From positions 1 to 57,576 of the forward strand of contig JAUSBR010000008.1 in NCBI GenBank assembly GCA_030651895.1: DNA of 57,576 bases. The letters are read 5' to 3'. The position numbers and the translations under genes were made by a program. The notes beneath the pieces are model-generated. The model saw nothing but the letters and a program-made list of their open reading frames with translations, searched no databases and was not told the DNA's origin. Below, one piece after another: positions 21,569 through 30,407 of the stretch. Within the stretch, counting starts at the first letter, position 1, and every line of letters starts with the position of its first letter. Source of the DNA: Sideroxyarcus sp. GTDB taxonomy: Bacteria; Pseudomonadota; Gammaproteobacteria; Burkholderiales; Gallionellaceae.

Positions 21569-22825
21569 ATGACCAGCACCCAATTCACCGCGCTTTTCGT
21601 CTCCGCCCTGCTCACCAACACCATCGTCAAACTCTGGCTGGCCTTCCGCCAGCTCGACCATGTCGCCGCGCACCGCGGCGAAGTCCCCGCAGCCTTCCGC
21701 GAAAAGGTCGACCTGCCCGCACATCAGAAGGCAGCCGATTACACGCGCGCGCTGGTTCAATTCGGCATGGTCTCGGTGCTATTTGACACCGTCCTGCTGC
21801 TGGTCTTCACCGTGGGCGGCGGTATCCAGTGGCTCAGCGACTGGACCGGACTGCTCTCCGACAACGTCCTTCTGCAGGGTGCCGCCGTGATCGCATCGGT
21901 CTTGGTGCTGCAATCGCTGCTGGAGATGCCGTTCGACCTCTACCGCACTTTCAACCTCGAGGCACGCTTCGGCTTCAACAAGATGACGCTCAGGCTCTAC
22001 CTGATCGACGGCCTGAAGGGCCTGTTGCTCGGCATCGCGTTCGGACTGCCGCTGCTGTTCGGCGTGCTGTGGCTGATGGAGAAGATGGGCGAGCTGTGGT
22101 GGCTGTATGTGTGGAGCGTATGGATTTTCTTCAACCTGCTGATGCTGTTCATCTACCCCAGCTTCATCGCGCCGCTGTTCAACAAGTTCGCGCCGATGCA
22201 GGACGAGGCGCAAAAATCGCGCATCGAAGCCTTGCTGGCCAAATGCGGTTTCGCCACCAGCGGCCTGTTCGTGATGGACGGCAGCAAACGCAGCACGCAC
22301 GGCAACGCCTACTTCACCGGCTTCGGCAAAACCAAGCGCATCGTGTTCTTCGATACGCTGCTGGCGCGGCTGACACCGGATGAGGTCGACGCCGTGCTGG
22401 CGCACGAGCTGGGACACTTCAAACATCGCCATGTGATCAAGCGCATCGCGCTGACCTTCATCGTCAGCCTCGGCTTCCTCTGGCTGCTCGCGCAACTGCT
22501 GCATGCAGACTGGTTCTTCCAGGGACTCGGCGTAAGTTCACAATCGACCGCACTGGCTCTGCTGCTGTTCTTCATGGCACTGCCGGTGTTCACCTTCCTG
22601 CTGCACCCTGTCGCTTCAGCCTATTCGCGCAAACACGAGTTCGAGGCCGACGCCTACGCCGCACAGCACACCGACGCCAAAGACCTTGCCAGCGCGCTGG
22701 TCAAACTGTATCAGGACAACGCCAAGACACTGACCCCCGATCCGGTGTACGCTACCTTCTACGAGTCTCACCCACCCGCGCCGATACGCATCGCGCATCT
22801 ACAAAGAAAAGGAGAATCCAAATGA
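21569..22825 (+). CDS. M48 family (Ste24/CAAX-like) membrane metalloprotease
   Basis: Integral-membrane zinc protease of 418 aa. An N-terminal CAAX-protease-type region with several membrane helices precedes the zinc site HELGH (279-283), and the third ligand is probably the Glu of HEFEADAYAA. The closing HPPAPIRIAHLQ segment is typical of the family. I start at the ATG at 21569; a start at 21536 is possible but adds a Pro-rich, poorly conserved leader. Bacterial substrates are not known; membrane-protein quality control is likely. It overlaps the cytochrome gene by ATGA. Confidence 0.93.
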   Translation: MTSTQFTALFVSALLTNTIVKLWLAFRQLDHVAAHRGEVPAAFREKVDLPAHQKAADYTRALVQFGMVSVLFDTVLLLVFTVGGGIQWLSDWTGLLSDNVLLQGAAVIASVLVLQSLLEMPFDLYRTFNLEARFGFNKMTLRLYLIDGLKGLLLGIAFGLPLLFGVLWLMEKMGELWWLYVWSVWIFFNLLMLFIYPSFIAPLFNKFAPMQDEAQKSRIEALLAKCGFATSGLFVMDGSKRSTHGNAYFTGFGKTKRIVFFDTLLARLTPDEVDAVLAHELGHFKHRHVIKRIALTFIVSLGFLWLLAQLLHADWFFQGLGVSSQSTALALLLFFMALPVFTFLLHPVASAYSRKHEFEADAYAAQHTDAKDLASALVKLYQDNAKTLTPDPVYATFYESHPPAPIRIAHLQRKGESK

Positions 22826-23127
22826 AGAAATATCTCTTTCTGATTCTGCTCGCCGCCGCCACCGCCCACGCCGATCCCTTTCCCAAGGGCAATGCCGCGA
22901 ACGGCCAGAAGCTGATCGTGAAGTATGACTGCGAGAGCTGCCACAAAGGCAAGATGGGCGGCGACGGCACAGCCATCTATACACGGATGGAACGCCGCGT
23001 GACCAGCGCCGACATCCTCATCGACCGCATGGAGCAATGTTCCGGCGCGATCGGCAAGCAGCTCACCGAACAGGAGAAGCTGGATCTCGCCGCGCACCTG
23101 AACAAGACCTATTACAACTTCAAGTGA
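22822..23127 (+). CDS. Small periplasmic c-type cytochrome
   Basis: 101-aa monohaem cytochrome c. The signal peptide MKKYLFLILLAAATAHA is followed by a mature domain with the haem site CESCH (37-41). Met residues around 45 and further on could be the sixth ligand, which I cannot assign. AAGGAG precedes the ATG, which overlaps the protease stop (ATGA). Redox partner unknown; co-translation with an M48 protease and the pterin dehydratase does not by itself tell its role. Confidence 0.9.
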   Translation: MKKYLFLILLAAATAHADPFPKGNAANGQKLIVKYDCESCHKGKMGGDGTAIYTRMERRVTSADILIDRMEQCSGAIGKQLTEQEKLDLAAHLNKTYYNFK

Positions 23128-23134
23128 GGCGACC

Positions 23135-23473
23135 ATGACTTTCGTCTGCGACCTGAGCAACAAGAACTGCAAACCCTGCGAGGGCGGCGTGCCGCCGCTG
23201 ACCGAGAGTGAAGCGCGTGCGCTGCTCACGGAGCTGGACATCTGGGAGATGAACAACAACGCCATCAGCAAGACTTTCGAGTTCAAGGACTACTATCAGG
23301 TACTCGCCTTCGTCAACGCGGTGGCCTGGATGACGCACCGCGAGGACCACCACCCCGACATGGCGGTGAGCTATAACAAATGCCGTGTGGAATATTCCAC
23401 CCATGCCATCGGCGGTTTGTCCGAGAACGACTTCATCTGCGCCGCGAAAGTGGATGCCCTGTTCAAGCTTTGA
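23135..23473 (+). CDS. phhB: 4a-hydroxytetrahydrobiopterin dehydratase (PCD/DCoH family)
   Basis: Recycles pterin cofactor by dehydrating the 4a-carbinolamine. At 112 aa it has the family signature THREDHHPDMAVSYNKC with paired catalytic His residues, and the following STHAIGGLSENDFICA. An N-terminal cluster of cysteines (CDLSNKNCKPC) is a feature of some bacterial members. There is no phenylalanine hydroxylase in the window; in such genomes the enzyme may instead serve molybdopterin or general pterin repair. GAGGCGACC precedes the ATG. Confidence 0.93.
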   Translation: MTFVCDLSNKNCKPCEGGVPPLTESEARALLTELDIWEMNNNAISKTFEFKDYYQVLAFVNAVAWMTHREDHHPDMAVSYNKCRVEYSTHAIGGLSENDFICAAKVDALFKL

Positions 23474-24333
23474 GCGAAAAACTGCAAGGCCAAGTCATCG
23501 CCGCCTACGGCCGCCACTATCTGGCGGAACTACCGGGCGGCGAGATCCTCGAATGCGTGCCGCGCGGCAAGAAGAGCGATGTCGCCTGCGGTGACGTGGT
23601 GCACATAGAACGCACCAGCGCCGACCAAGCCGTCATCGACAGCATCGCCCCGCGTTCCACGCTGCTGTATCGCTCCGATGCCTACAAGCAGAAGATCATC
23701 GCTGCCAACGTCTCCCAGATCATCGTCGTCGTTGCCACCGAGCCCTCCTTCAACGACGAACTGCTGGCACGTTGCCTGATCGCCGCGCACGACCAAAAGC
23801 TGGACACCCTCATCGTGTTGAACAAATGCGACCTGCCGCAGATCGCGGCGGCCCGCGCGCAACTCGAACCTTATGGAAAGATCGGCTACCGCGTGCTGGA
23901 ACTCTCCGCCAAACAGGACGTGGCGCCGCTGCTGCCCTATCTGCAAGGCCATACCAGCGTGCTCGTCGGCCAATCCGGCATGGGCAAATCCACCCTCATC
24001 AACGCCCTCATCCCAGACGCGCTCGCCGCCACGCGCGAGATCTCGACCGTGCTCGACTCCGGCAAACACACCACCACCCACGCGCGCCTGTACCACCTGA
24101 ACACCGGCAGCGACCTCATCGACTGCCCCGGCGTACAGTTGTTCGGATTACACCATCTCGACTTCGCCGCGATAGAAAGAAGCTTCCCCGAGTTCCTGTC
24201 CCATCTGGGCAATTGCCGCTTCGCCAATTGCAGCCACTCGCACGAACCCGACTGTGCGATACGCAAAGCGATGGCTGAGGGGAAGATCGACGAGCGGAGA
24301 CTGCGGCTGTTTCAGCAGATTGCGGGACACTAA
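23470..24333 (+). CDS. rsgA: Ribosome small subunit-dependent GTPase RsgA
   Basis: Circularly permuted GTPase that checks the 30S decoding centre late in maturation. I start at TTG 23470, which overlaps the phhB stop (TTGA), giving 287 aa beginning SEKLQGQVIAAYGRH, the normal N-terminal OB fold. Upstream in-frame sequence is only phhB read out of frame. G4 NKCD (118-121) and G5 precede G1 GQSGMGKST (167-175) and G3 DCPGV. The zinc knuckle is CRFANCSHSHEPDC near the C-terminus. Confidence 0.95.
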   Translation: MSEKLQGQVIAAYGRHYLAELPGGEILECVPRGKKSDVACGDVVHIERTSADQAVIDSIAPRSTLLYRSDAYKQKIIAANVSQIIVVVATEPSFNDELLARCLIAAHDQKLDTLIVLNKCDLPQIAAARAQLEPYGKIGYRVLELSAKQDVAPLLPYLQGHTSVLVGQSGMGKSTLINALIPDALAATREISTVLDSGKHTTTHARLYHLNTGSDLIDCPGVQLFGLHHLDFAAIERSFPEFLSHLGNCRFANCSHSHEPDCAIRKAMAEGKIDERRLRLFQQIAGH

Positions 24334-24490
24334 ATCCCTTTTCACAACCAAGGATTGACAACTCAATCTTTACCCCCGCACAATCCGCCGCACTTGCAGC
24401 TTTGCCGTTTCATTCACTGCCCAACAAAAAACGCAGGATAGACAGCAAAGTCCCCCAGAGTCAGGAGGCTGGCGCAAGCCCGATCGGATG

Positions 24491-24506
24491 CGAACAGTGC
24501 TGTTCG
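24491..24506. promoter_or_regulatory. Palindrome upstream of the macroglobulin gene
   Basis: CGAACAG (24491-24497), TG, CTGTTCG (24500-24506), with the symmetry continuing imperfectly into ATG...CAT outside. It lies about 57 bp before the start of the alpha-2-macroglobulin gene in a 229-bp gap otherwise lacking features I can name. It could be an operator; the binding protein is unknown. Confidence 0.4.
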
Positions 24507-24562
24507 GCATACATCCTTGAAAGCATGTGACTTATTCAGACCACCTTCTCTGGGAGCGCAAC

Positions 24563-27500
24563 ATGGTTCTTGCAGCACGTCGTGTCCGTTTCGCTGTTAT
24601 TTCCTTCCTCGCCTTTCTTCCTCTGCTGTCACATGCAGCGCAAGTAGACTTTTTCTCGCCGTCAGGCGAGGTCAAGAAAGTCAGGCAGGTGGCAGTGCGT
24701 TTCTCCGAGCAGATGGTAGCTTTCGGCGATCCGCGCGAAGTGAATCCGTTCGATATCGCCTGCCTCGCACCCGGCAAGGGACGTTGGGCGGACCAGCGCA
24801 ACTGGATATACGATTTCGAGTACGACCTGCCCGCCGGAGTGGCATGCACTTTCACGATCAGGAAAGGTCTCACCGCGCTGAATGGCAATGCGGTCACGAC
24901 AACCCAGACCTATTCGTTCAACACCGGCGGCCCTGCAGTTCTGCAAAGCGAACCCTATTCGGGTGAATGGTCCACGATCGACGAGAACCAGATCTTCGTG
25001 CTCGGGCTGGATGCGCCCGCCACCGCCGATTCGATACAGAAGAATGCCCACTGCCAGGTAGACGGCATCGCCGAACAGGTTCCGGTCAAACTGATCACCG
25101 GCAAGCTGCGCACATCGATACTCAACTGGCGCGAGGCTTTCCTTACCCGTTACTACCAGTTCGCCTTTAAGCTCGAAAACGGCACGCGCCGCAGCATGAT
25201 CATCGGCATAGACGAACGCGGCTCCGACAAGGAGAAATTCCTCAAACTGCGCGACAGTGCCAATTCGCCCATCGTCGTACTGCAATGCGCGCGCACCTTC
25301 CCCAACCAGGCAGCAATCAAGATCGTCTGGGGCAAAGGGGTCACCTCGTTCTCCGGCATCCCCACCAGTCAGGACCAGATTCTGGCATTCCGCGCACGCC
25401 CGGCGTTCGATGTAAGGTTCACCTGCGAACGCGTCAATGCGGACGCGGGCTGCATCCCTGCGCTGCCGATGAGCATGCATTTCTCATCCCCAGTTACTGT
25501 CGAGAACGCGCAAAAGATCATGATGATCGCCCCCGGCATGAAGCCGCTACGCCCTGTCATCAGCGAAAACGACAAGAAGTCCGGCTTCGTCCAGGGATTG
25601 GCCTTCCCCACACCGCTGCCGGAAAAAACCAGGTTCAAGATCGTGCTGCCGGGTATGTTCACCGACGATGCAGGCAGGTCGCTAAGCAATGCATCCAGCT
25701 ACCCGCTGGAAGTGCGCACCGACGAGAACCCGCCGCTGGCCAAGTTCGCTGCCAACTTCGGCATCCTGGAGTTGAACGCATCGCCGGGTACGCCGCCCTT
25801 GCTGCCGCTGACCCTGCGCAATGTCGAAACTTCGCTATCTTCGAATATCGCCAACCCGATCATCGCCGGCAAGACCATGCACGACGACTCGGAATTGTCC
25901 GTTCTGGGCTGGATGAGGAAGTTGCAGGAAGCCGACCAATACAGTTATGACGAGGATGATCGCGGACCGGGCAAGGTATCGGTCCTGGAGCCGGGAGGAG
26001 ATAGCAAACCGTTCACCATCCAAAAACCGCTAGGCGACAAGGCATTCGAAGTGATCGGCATTCCGCTCAAAGAACCCGGCTTCTATGTGGTTGAGCTGGC
26101 CAGCCCCCGTCTGGGTGCTGCGCTATTCGGCGACAATTCCGTTGTGGAGCAAGCCTCCTCGCTCGTCAAAAATATGGTTGGTTCAGGAAAGCTCAGCACC
26201 AACCGCCCGTATTACGTCCATGCTGCGGCGCTGGTCACCAATCTGGCTGTCCACTTCAAACAGGGACGTGAATCCTCCTTGGTGTGGGTGACTACTCTCG
26301 ACAAGGGAAAGCCGGTAGTAAATGCCGAAGTCGCCGTGCGCAACTGCTCCGGAAAGATCTACGCGCAAGGCAAGACTGATGCACAAGGACGCTTGCTGGT
26401 ATCGCAGGAACTGCCGGACGCAGACTCTCTACCGGGCTGCATCAACGGTTATGACCGCCAGTATTTTGTGACTGCCCGTCTGGGCAAGGACTTCTCCTTC
26501 GTGCTGTCAGGCTGGAACGAGGGTATCGCCTTATGGCGCTTCAACGCCTTTGAGACTCGCTGGAGCGGACATGAGATTGCCCACGCCGTGATGGATCGCA
26601 CTTTGTTGCGCGCGGGCGAGACTGTGCATATGAAACTCATCGCACGGCGCAAGACGGGTTTTGGATTCGCCAAACCCGAGGGTGCATTGCCCGTAAAGAT
26701 CATCATCATGCATCAGGGTAGTGAAGACAGATTCGAGGTGCCGGTTGAATGGGACCAGCGCGGCACTGCCACATTGGACTGGCAAATACCCCAGGATGGC
26801 AAGCAAGGTACATATGTCGTGACCATGCCGGAAGCTATCGGCAGCTTTAGGGTAGAGAGTTTCCGCGTGCCCACCATGAAAGCGGTGCTGCAATCGGCAG
26901 ACAAGGTGTTGGTCAATGCCGATCAGGCCGCGCTGAGCATCCAGGTGAACTATCTCGCGGGTGGCGGTGCCTCCTTCCTGCCGGTCAAGCTGCGCGGGCA
27001 GATCGCACCGAGATATGTGAGCTTTGCCGACTATGAGGACTTCACCTTCGCCAACGGCGGGGTGAAGACCGGCGTGCAGAAGAACGTGCGCGAGCCATGG
27101 AACTACGGCGGCTATGAGATGGGAGACCCGGAAGAGGAAGGTTATGCGCCGGCCGCACCGGGCAGCGCGGAGAACGGTAACGCACTCGCCACGCAGGAAC
27201 TGCGCCTGGATGCCGCCGGTGCAGCACGCGGTGTGTTCGCCAACCTGCGCAGATCTGAAACTCCGCAAGAGATACATTCCGAACTGGAATACCAGGATCC
27301 GAACGGCCAGACGCTCACCGCCACCACTCGCATCCCGCTCTGGTCGTCACAGACGATCGTCGGCATCAAGCCGGACGGCTGGCTGGCAACCGCAGAGCAT
27401 CTCAAATTCCATGCGCTGGTGCTGGGACTGGACGGCAAGCCGAAAGCCGGACAACAAGTTGTGGTCAGGGCTTTGCAACGCGAATATTTCTCGCACCGCC

Positions 27501-30391
27501 GCCGACTGATCGGCGGCTTCTATGCCTTCGACAACCACAGCGAGATCAAGGCCATCGGCGAATTGTGCAAGGGCGTGACAGACAACAAGGGCCTGCTGAT
27601 CTGCGACGTGAAAGCTCCAGCCAAGGGCAACATCATCCTGCTGGCCGAGACAAAGGATGCCGCTGGCAACACCAGCCTCGCCAACCGCGAGCTGTATGTG
27701 GCCGGCAACGACGACTGGTGGTTCGATGCGGCAGACAACGACCGCATCGACCTGCTGCCGGAAAAGAAACAATATGAGCCGGGCGAGAAGGCGCGCTTCC
27801 AGTTGCGCATGCCCTTCAGGGAAGCCGATGTGCTGGTGACCGTCGAGCGCGAAGGTATCCAGGACAGTTTCGTCACGCATTTGACGCGTGCCAACTCGAC
27901 CATCGAAGTGCCGATCAAGGGCCACTACTCGCCCAACATCTTCGTTTCCGCGCTGGCGATACGCGGCCGCAGCGGCGAAGTACAGCCGACCGCTCTGGTA
28001 GACCTGGGCAAGCCTGCCTTCAAGATGGGCTTGGCCGAGATCAGGGTGGGCTGGGCCGCGCATGAGCTCAAGGTCAAGGTCGCCACCGACCAGCCGACTT
28101 ACCATGTACGCGACAAGGCCAAAGTCACCGTCGATGTCACGCGCAAGGATGGCACCCTGCCGCCGCGCGATTCCGAAGTGGTGCTGGTGGCCGTGGACGA
28201 GGGCCTGCTCGAACTCAAACCCAACGAATCCTGGAAGCTGCTGGAAGCGATGATGACGCGGCGCGGCATCGAGGTCTCCACCTCCACCGCGCAGATGCAG
28301 GTGATCGGCAAGCGCCACTTCGGGCGCAAAGCATTGCCCGCCGGCGGCGACGGCGGCGGCAGCAGATCAGCGCGCGAGCTGTTCGACACGCTGCTGTTCT
28401 GGCAGGCACGCGTGAAGCTCGACTCCAACGGCCACGCCGAAGCGATTGTTCCGCTCAACGATTCGCTCACCTCGTTCCGCATCGTCGCCATCGCAAACGG
28501 CGACCTGGATCTGTTCGGCACCGGCTCCACCTCGGTCGCTTCGACGCAAGACCTGATGCTGTTCTCCGGCTTGCCGCCGGTGGTGCGCGAACAGGACAGG
28601 TTCCACGCCACCTTCACCGTGCGCAATGCCAGCGACCGCGCTATCGAAGCAGTGGTGAACGCAACGCAGAACGGCAATGCACTTGCGCCCATCGAGATCA
28701 GCCTGCCCGCGGGAGAATCGCGCAATGTCGGCTGGGGCGTGAACGTGCCCATCGACAGTGAAGCGATAAAGTGGGAGATCGGCCTGCGCGAAAAAGGTGC
28801 CAGCGAGGACGGCGACCGCCTTAAGACCGTACAGAAGGTCATCGCCGCCGTACCGGTGCGCACCTATCAGGCGACCATCATGCAACTGGATGCGCCGCAA
28901 TCCATCGCGGTAAAACTGCCCGAGGGTTCCATCCCCGGGCGCGGCGGCGTGAAGGTGGTGTTCCGCAAACAACTGGGCGACGGCTTGGGCGGCGTACAGG
29001 AATACATGTCACGCTATCCCTACACCTGCCTGGAGCAGCAAACTTCCGTCGCCATCGCCCTGCAGGACGAAGAGCGCTGGGCCAGCATCATGAAACGGCT
29101 GCCTTCCCACCTCGACCGCGACGGCCTGGCAAAATACTGGCCCATCATGTACGAAGGCGGCGACACGCTGACCGCCTACTTGCTGTCGGTGGCTAGCGAG
29201 GCCGAGTACGAGATTCCGGAGTACCTGCTAAACCGAATGCGTAAGGGACTGATCGGCTTCGTCGAAGGCCGTATCATCCGCTACTCTGCCATCTCCACCA
29301 GCGATCTCGCCGTGCGCAAACTGGCTGCCATTGAGGCACTGGCACGCACCGGCGAGGTTGAACGCCGCTGGCTCGACAGCATCACCATCGAGCCCAACCT
29401 GTGGCCGACCTCGGCCGTGCTGGACTGGCTCTCCATTCTGCAGCGCAAACCGGAGATCTCTTCCCGCGCCACGCAACAGATCGAGGAAGCACAGCAGATC
29501 ATCCGCAGCCGCCTCAACTTCCAGGGCACGACCATGGGTTTCTCCACCGAACGCAGCGATACCTTGTGGTGGCTGATGGTGAGTGGTGACGTGAATGCCA
29601 ACCGTGCGCTGCTCGCGCTGTACAACGATCCCAAGTGGGAAGTGGATGTACCGAGACTGGTGCGCGGTGCACTGGGCCGCCAGTTGCAGGGCCACTGGAA
29701 CACCACTGTAGCGAACGCCTGGGGCGTGCTGGCAATGAAGCGATTCTCTGCCAAGTTCGAATCCGTCGCGGTGACAGGTGCCACTAGCGCCGTGCTGGAG
29801 AAACAGAGTTTCATCGCCGAATGGAACGACGACAAACGCAGCGCCGAGCAGTTACTGGCCTGGCCCTCCGGCACCGCGCCGGTGAAGCTGTCGCATGGAG
29901 GCAATGGCAAACCCTGGGCGATGCTGCAAAGCCTCGCCGCACTGCCGCTGAAGGAAGCACTGTCCACCGGCTACCGCGTCACCCGCCAAGTCTTGCCCAT
30001 CAGCCAGAAGGTGAAGGGGGAATGGCACAAGGGCGACGTGGCTCGCGTCCACCTGGATGTCGAAGCGCAATCCGACATGACCTGGGTGGTAGTCAACGAT
30101 CCCATCCCCTCCGGGGCAACCATACTGGGCACCGGACTGGGCGGCGATTCGCAACTGCTCACCCAGGGCGAGAAGAAACAGGGCTGGGTGTGGCCAGCCT
30201 TCGAGGAACGTACCTTCGACGCTTTCCACGCCTATTACCGCTTCGTGCCGAAAGGCAAGTTCGCGTTGGAATACACTGTACGCCTCAACAACGACGGCGC
30301 ATTCAACCTGCCGACCACGCGCGTCGAAGCGATGTATGCACCCGAGATGTTCGGCGAGTTGCCGAATGCGAAGGTGGAGGTGATGCCGTAA
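24563..30391 (+). CDS. Alpha-2-macroglobulin family protein (thioester type)
   Basis: Giant periplasmic protease trap of 1942 aa, the bacterial relative of complement/macroglobulin. I start at the ATG at 24563, preceded by GGGAG; this gives a signal peptide ending LLSHA (25) with no lipobox Cys, so the protein should be soluble, unlike the E. coli lipoprotein homologue. Multiple MG-type beta domains fill the N-terminal part. The thioester motif is CLEQ (C1489-Q1492), preceded by YPYT, and helical and receptor-like domains follow. It is longer than the E. coli protein (about 1650 aa). pbpC starts 17 bp later, the usual pairing. Confidence 0.95.
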   Translation: MVLAARRVRFAVISFLAFLPLLSHAAQVDFFSPSGEVKKVRQVAVRFSEQMVAFGDPREVNPFDIACLAPGKGRWADQRNWIYDFEYDLPAGVACTFTIRKGLTALNGNAVTTTQTYSFNTGGPAVLQSEPYSGEWSTIDENQIFVLGLDAPATADSIQKNAHCQVDGIAEQVPVKLITGKLRTSILNWREAFLTRYYQFAFKLENGTRRSMIIGIDERGSDKEKFLKLRDSANSPIVVLQCARTFPNQAAIKIVWGKGVTSFSGIPTSQDQILAFRARPAFDVRFTCERVNADAGCIPALPMSMHFSSPVTVENAQKIMMIAPGMKPLRPVISENDKKSGFVQGLAFPTPLPEKTRFKIVLPGMFTDDAGRSLSNASSYPLEVRTDENPPLAKFAANFGILELNASPGTPPLLPLTLRNVETSLSSNIANPIIAGKTMHDDSELSVLGWMRKLQEADQYSYDEDDRGPGKVSVLEPGGDSKPFTIQKPLGDKAFEVIGIPLKEPGFYVVELASPRLGAALFGDNSVVEQASSLVKNMVGSGKLSTNRPYYVHAAALVTNLAVHFKQGRESSLVWVTTLDKGKPVVNAEVAVRNCSGKIYAQGKTDAQGRLLVSQELPDADSLPGCINGYDRQYFVTARLGKDFSFVLSGWNEGIALWRFNAFETRWSGHEIAHAVMDRTLLRAGETVHMKLIARRKTGFGFAKPEGALPVKIIIMHQGSEDRFEVPVEWDQRGTATLDWQIPQDGKQGTYVVTMPEAIGSFRVESFRVPTMKAVLQSADKVLVNADQAALSIQVNYLAGGGASFLPVKLRGQIAPRYVSFADYEDFTFANGGVKTGVQKNVREPWNYGGYEMGDPEEEGYAPAAPGSAENGNALATQELRLDAAGAARGVFANLRRSETPQEIHSELEYQDPNGQTLTATTRIPLWSSQTIVGIKPDGWLATAEHLKFHALVLGLDGKPKAGQQVVVRALQREYFSHRRRLIGGFYAFDNHSEIKAIGELCKGVTDNKGLLICDVKAPAKGNIILLAETKDAAGNTSLANRELYVAGNDDWWFDAADNDRIDLLPEKKQYEPGEKARFQLRMPFREADVLVTVEREGIQDSFVTHLTRANSTIEVPIKGHYSPNIFVSALAIRGRSGEVQPTALVDLGKPAFKMGLAEIRVGWAAHELKVKVATDQPTYHVRDKAKVTVDVTRKDGTLPPRDSEVVLVAVDEGLLELKPNESWKLLEAMMTRRGIEVSTSTAQMQVIGKRHFGRKALPAGGDGGGSRSARELFDTLLFWQARVKLDSNGHAEAIVPLNDSLTSFRIVAIANGDLDLFGTGSTSVASTQDLMLFSGLPPVVREQDRFHATFTVRNASDRAIEAVVNATQNGNALAPIEISLPAGESRNVGWGVNVPIDSEAIKWEIGLREKGASEDGDRLKTVQKVIAAVPVRTYQATIMQLDAPQSIAVKLPEGSIPGRGGVKVVFRKQLGDGLGGVQEYMSRYPYTCLEQQTSVAIALQDEERWASIMKRLPSHLDRDGLAKYWPIMYEGGDTLTAYLLSVASEAEYEIPEYLLNRMRKGLIGFVEGRIIRYSAISTSDLAVRKLAAIEALARTGEVERRWLDSITIEPNLWPTSAVLDWLSILQRKPEISSRATQQIEEAQQIIRSRLNFQGTTMGFSTERSDTLWWLMVSGDVNANRALLALYNDPKWEVDVPRLVRGALGRQLQGHWNTTVANAWGVLAMKRFSAKFESVAVTGATSAVLEKQSFIAEWNDDKRSAEQLLAWPSGTAPVKLSHGGNGKPWAMLQSLAALPLKEALSTGYRVTRQVLPISQKVKGEWHKGDVARVHLDVEAQSDMTWVVVNDPIPSGATILGTGLGGDSQLLTQGEKKQGWVWPAFEERTFDAFHAYYRFVPKGKFALEYTVRLNNDGAFNLPTTRVEAMYAPEMFGELPNAKVEVMP

Positions 30392-30407
30392 TGCGCGCTG
30401 CCGCAAG

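Noticed and set aside
24420..24500. c-di-GMP (GEMM) riboswitch before the macroglobulin gene, suggested by a GCAAAG word and nearby hairpins
   Set aside because: The remaining conserved positions and the tetraloop-receptor arrangement could not be matched by eye; a covariance-model scan would settle it.
24491..24506. LexA/SOS box
   Set aside because: Half-site spacing fits neither the CGAAC-N4-GTTCG nor the CTG-N10-CAG type.
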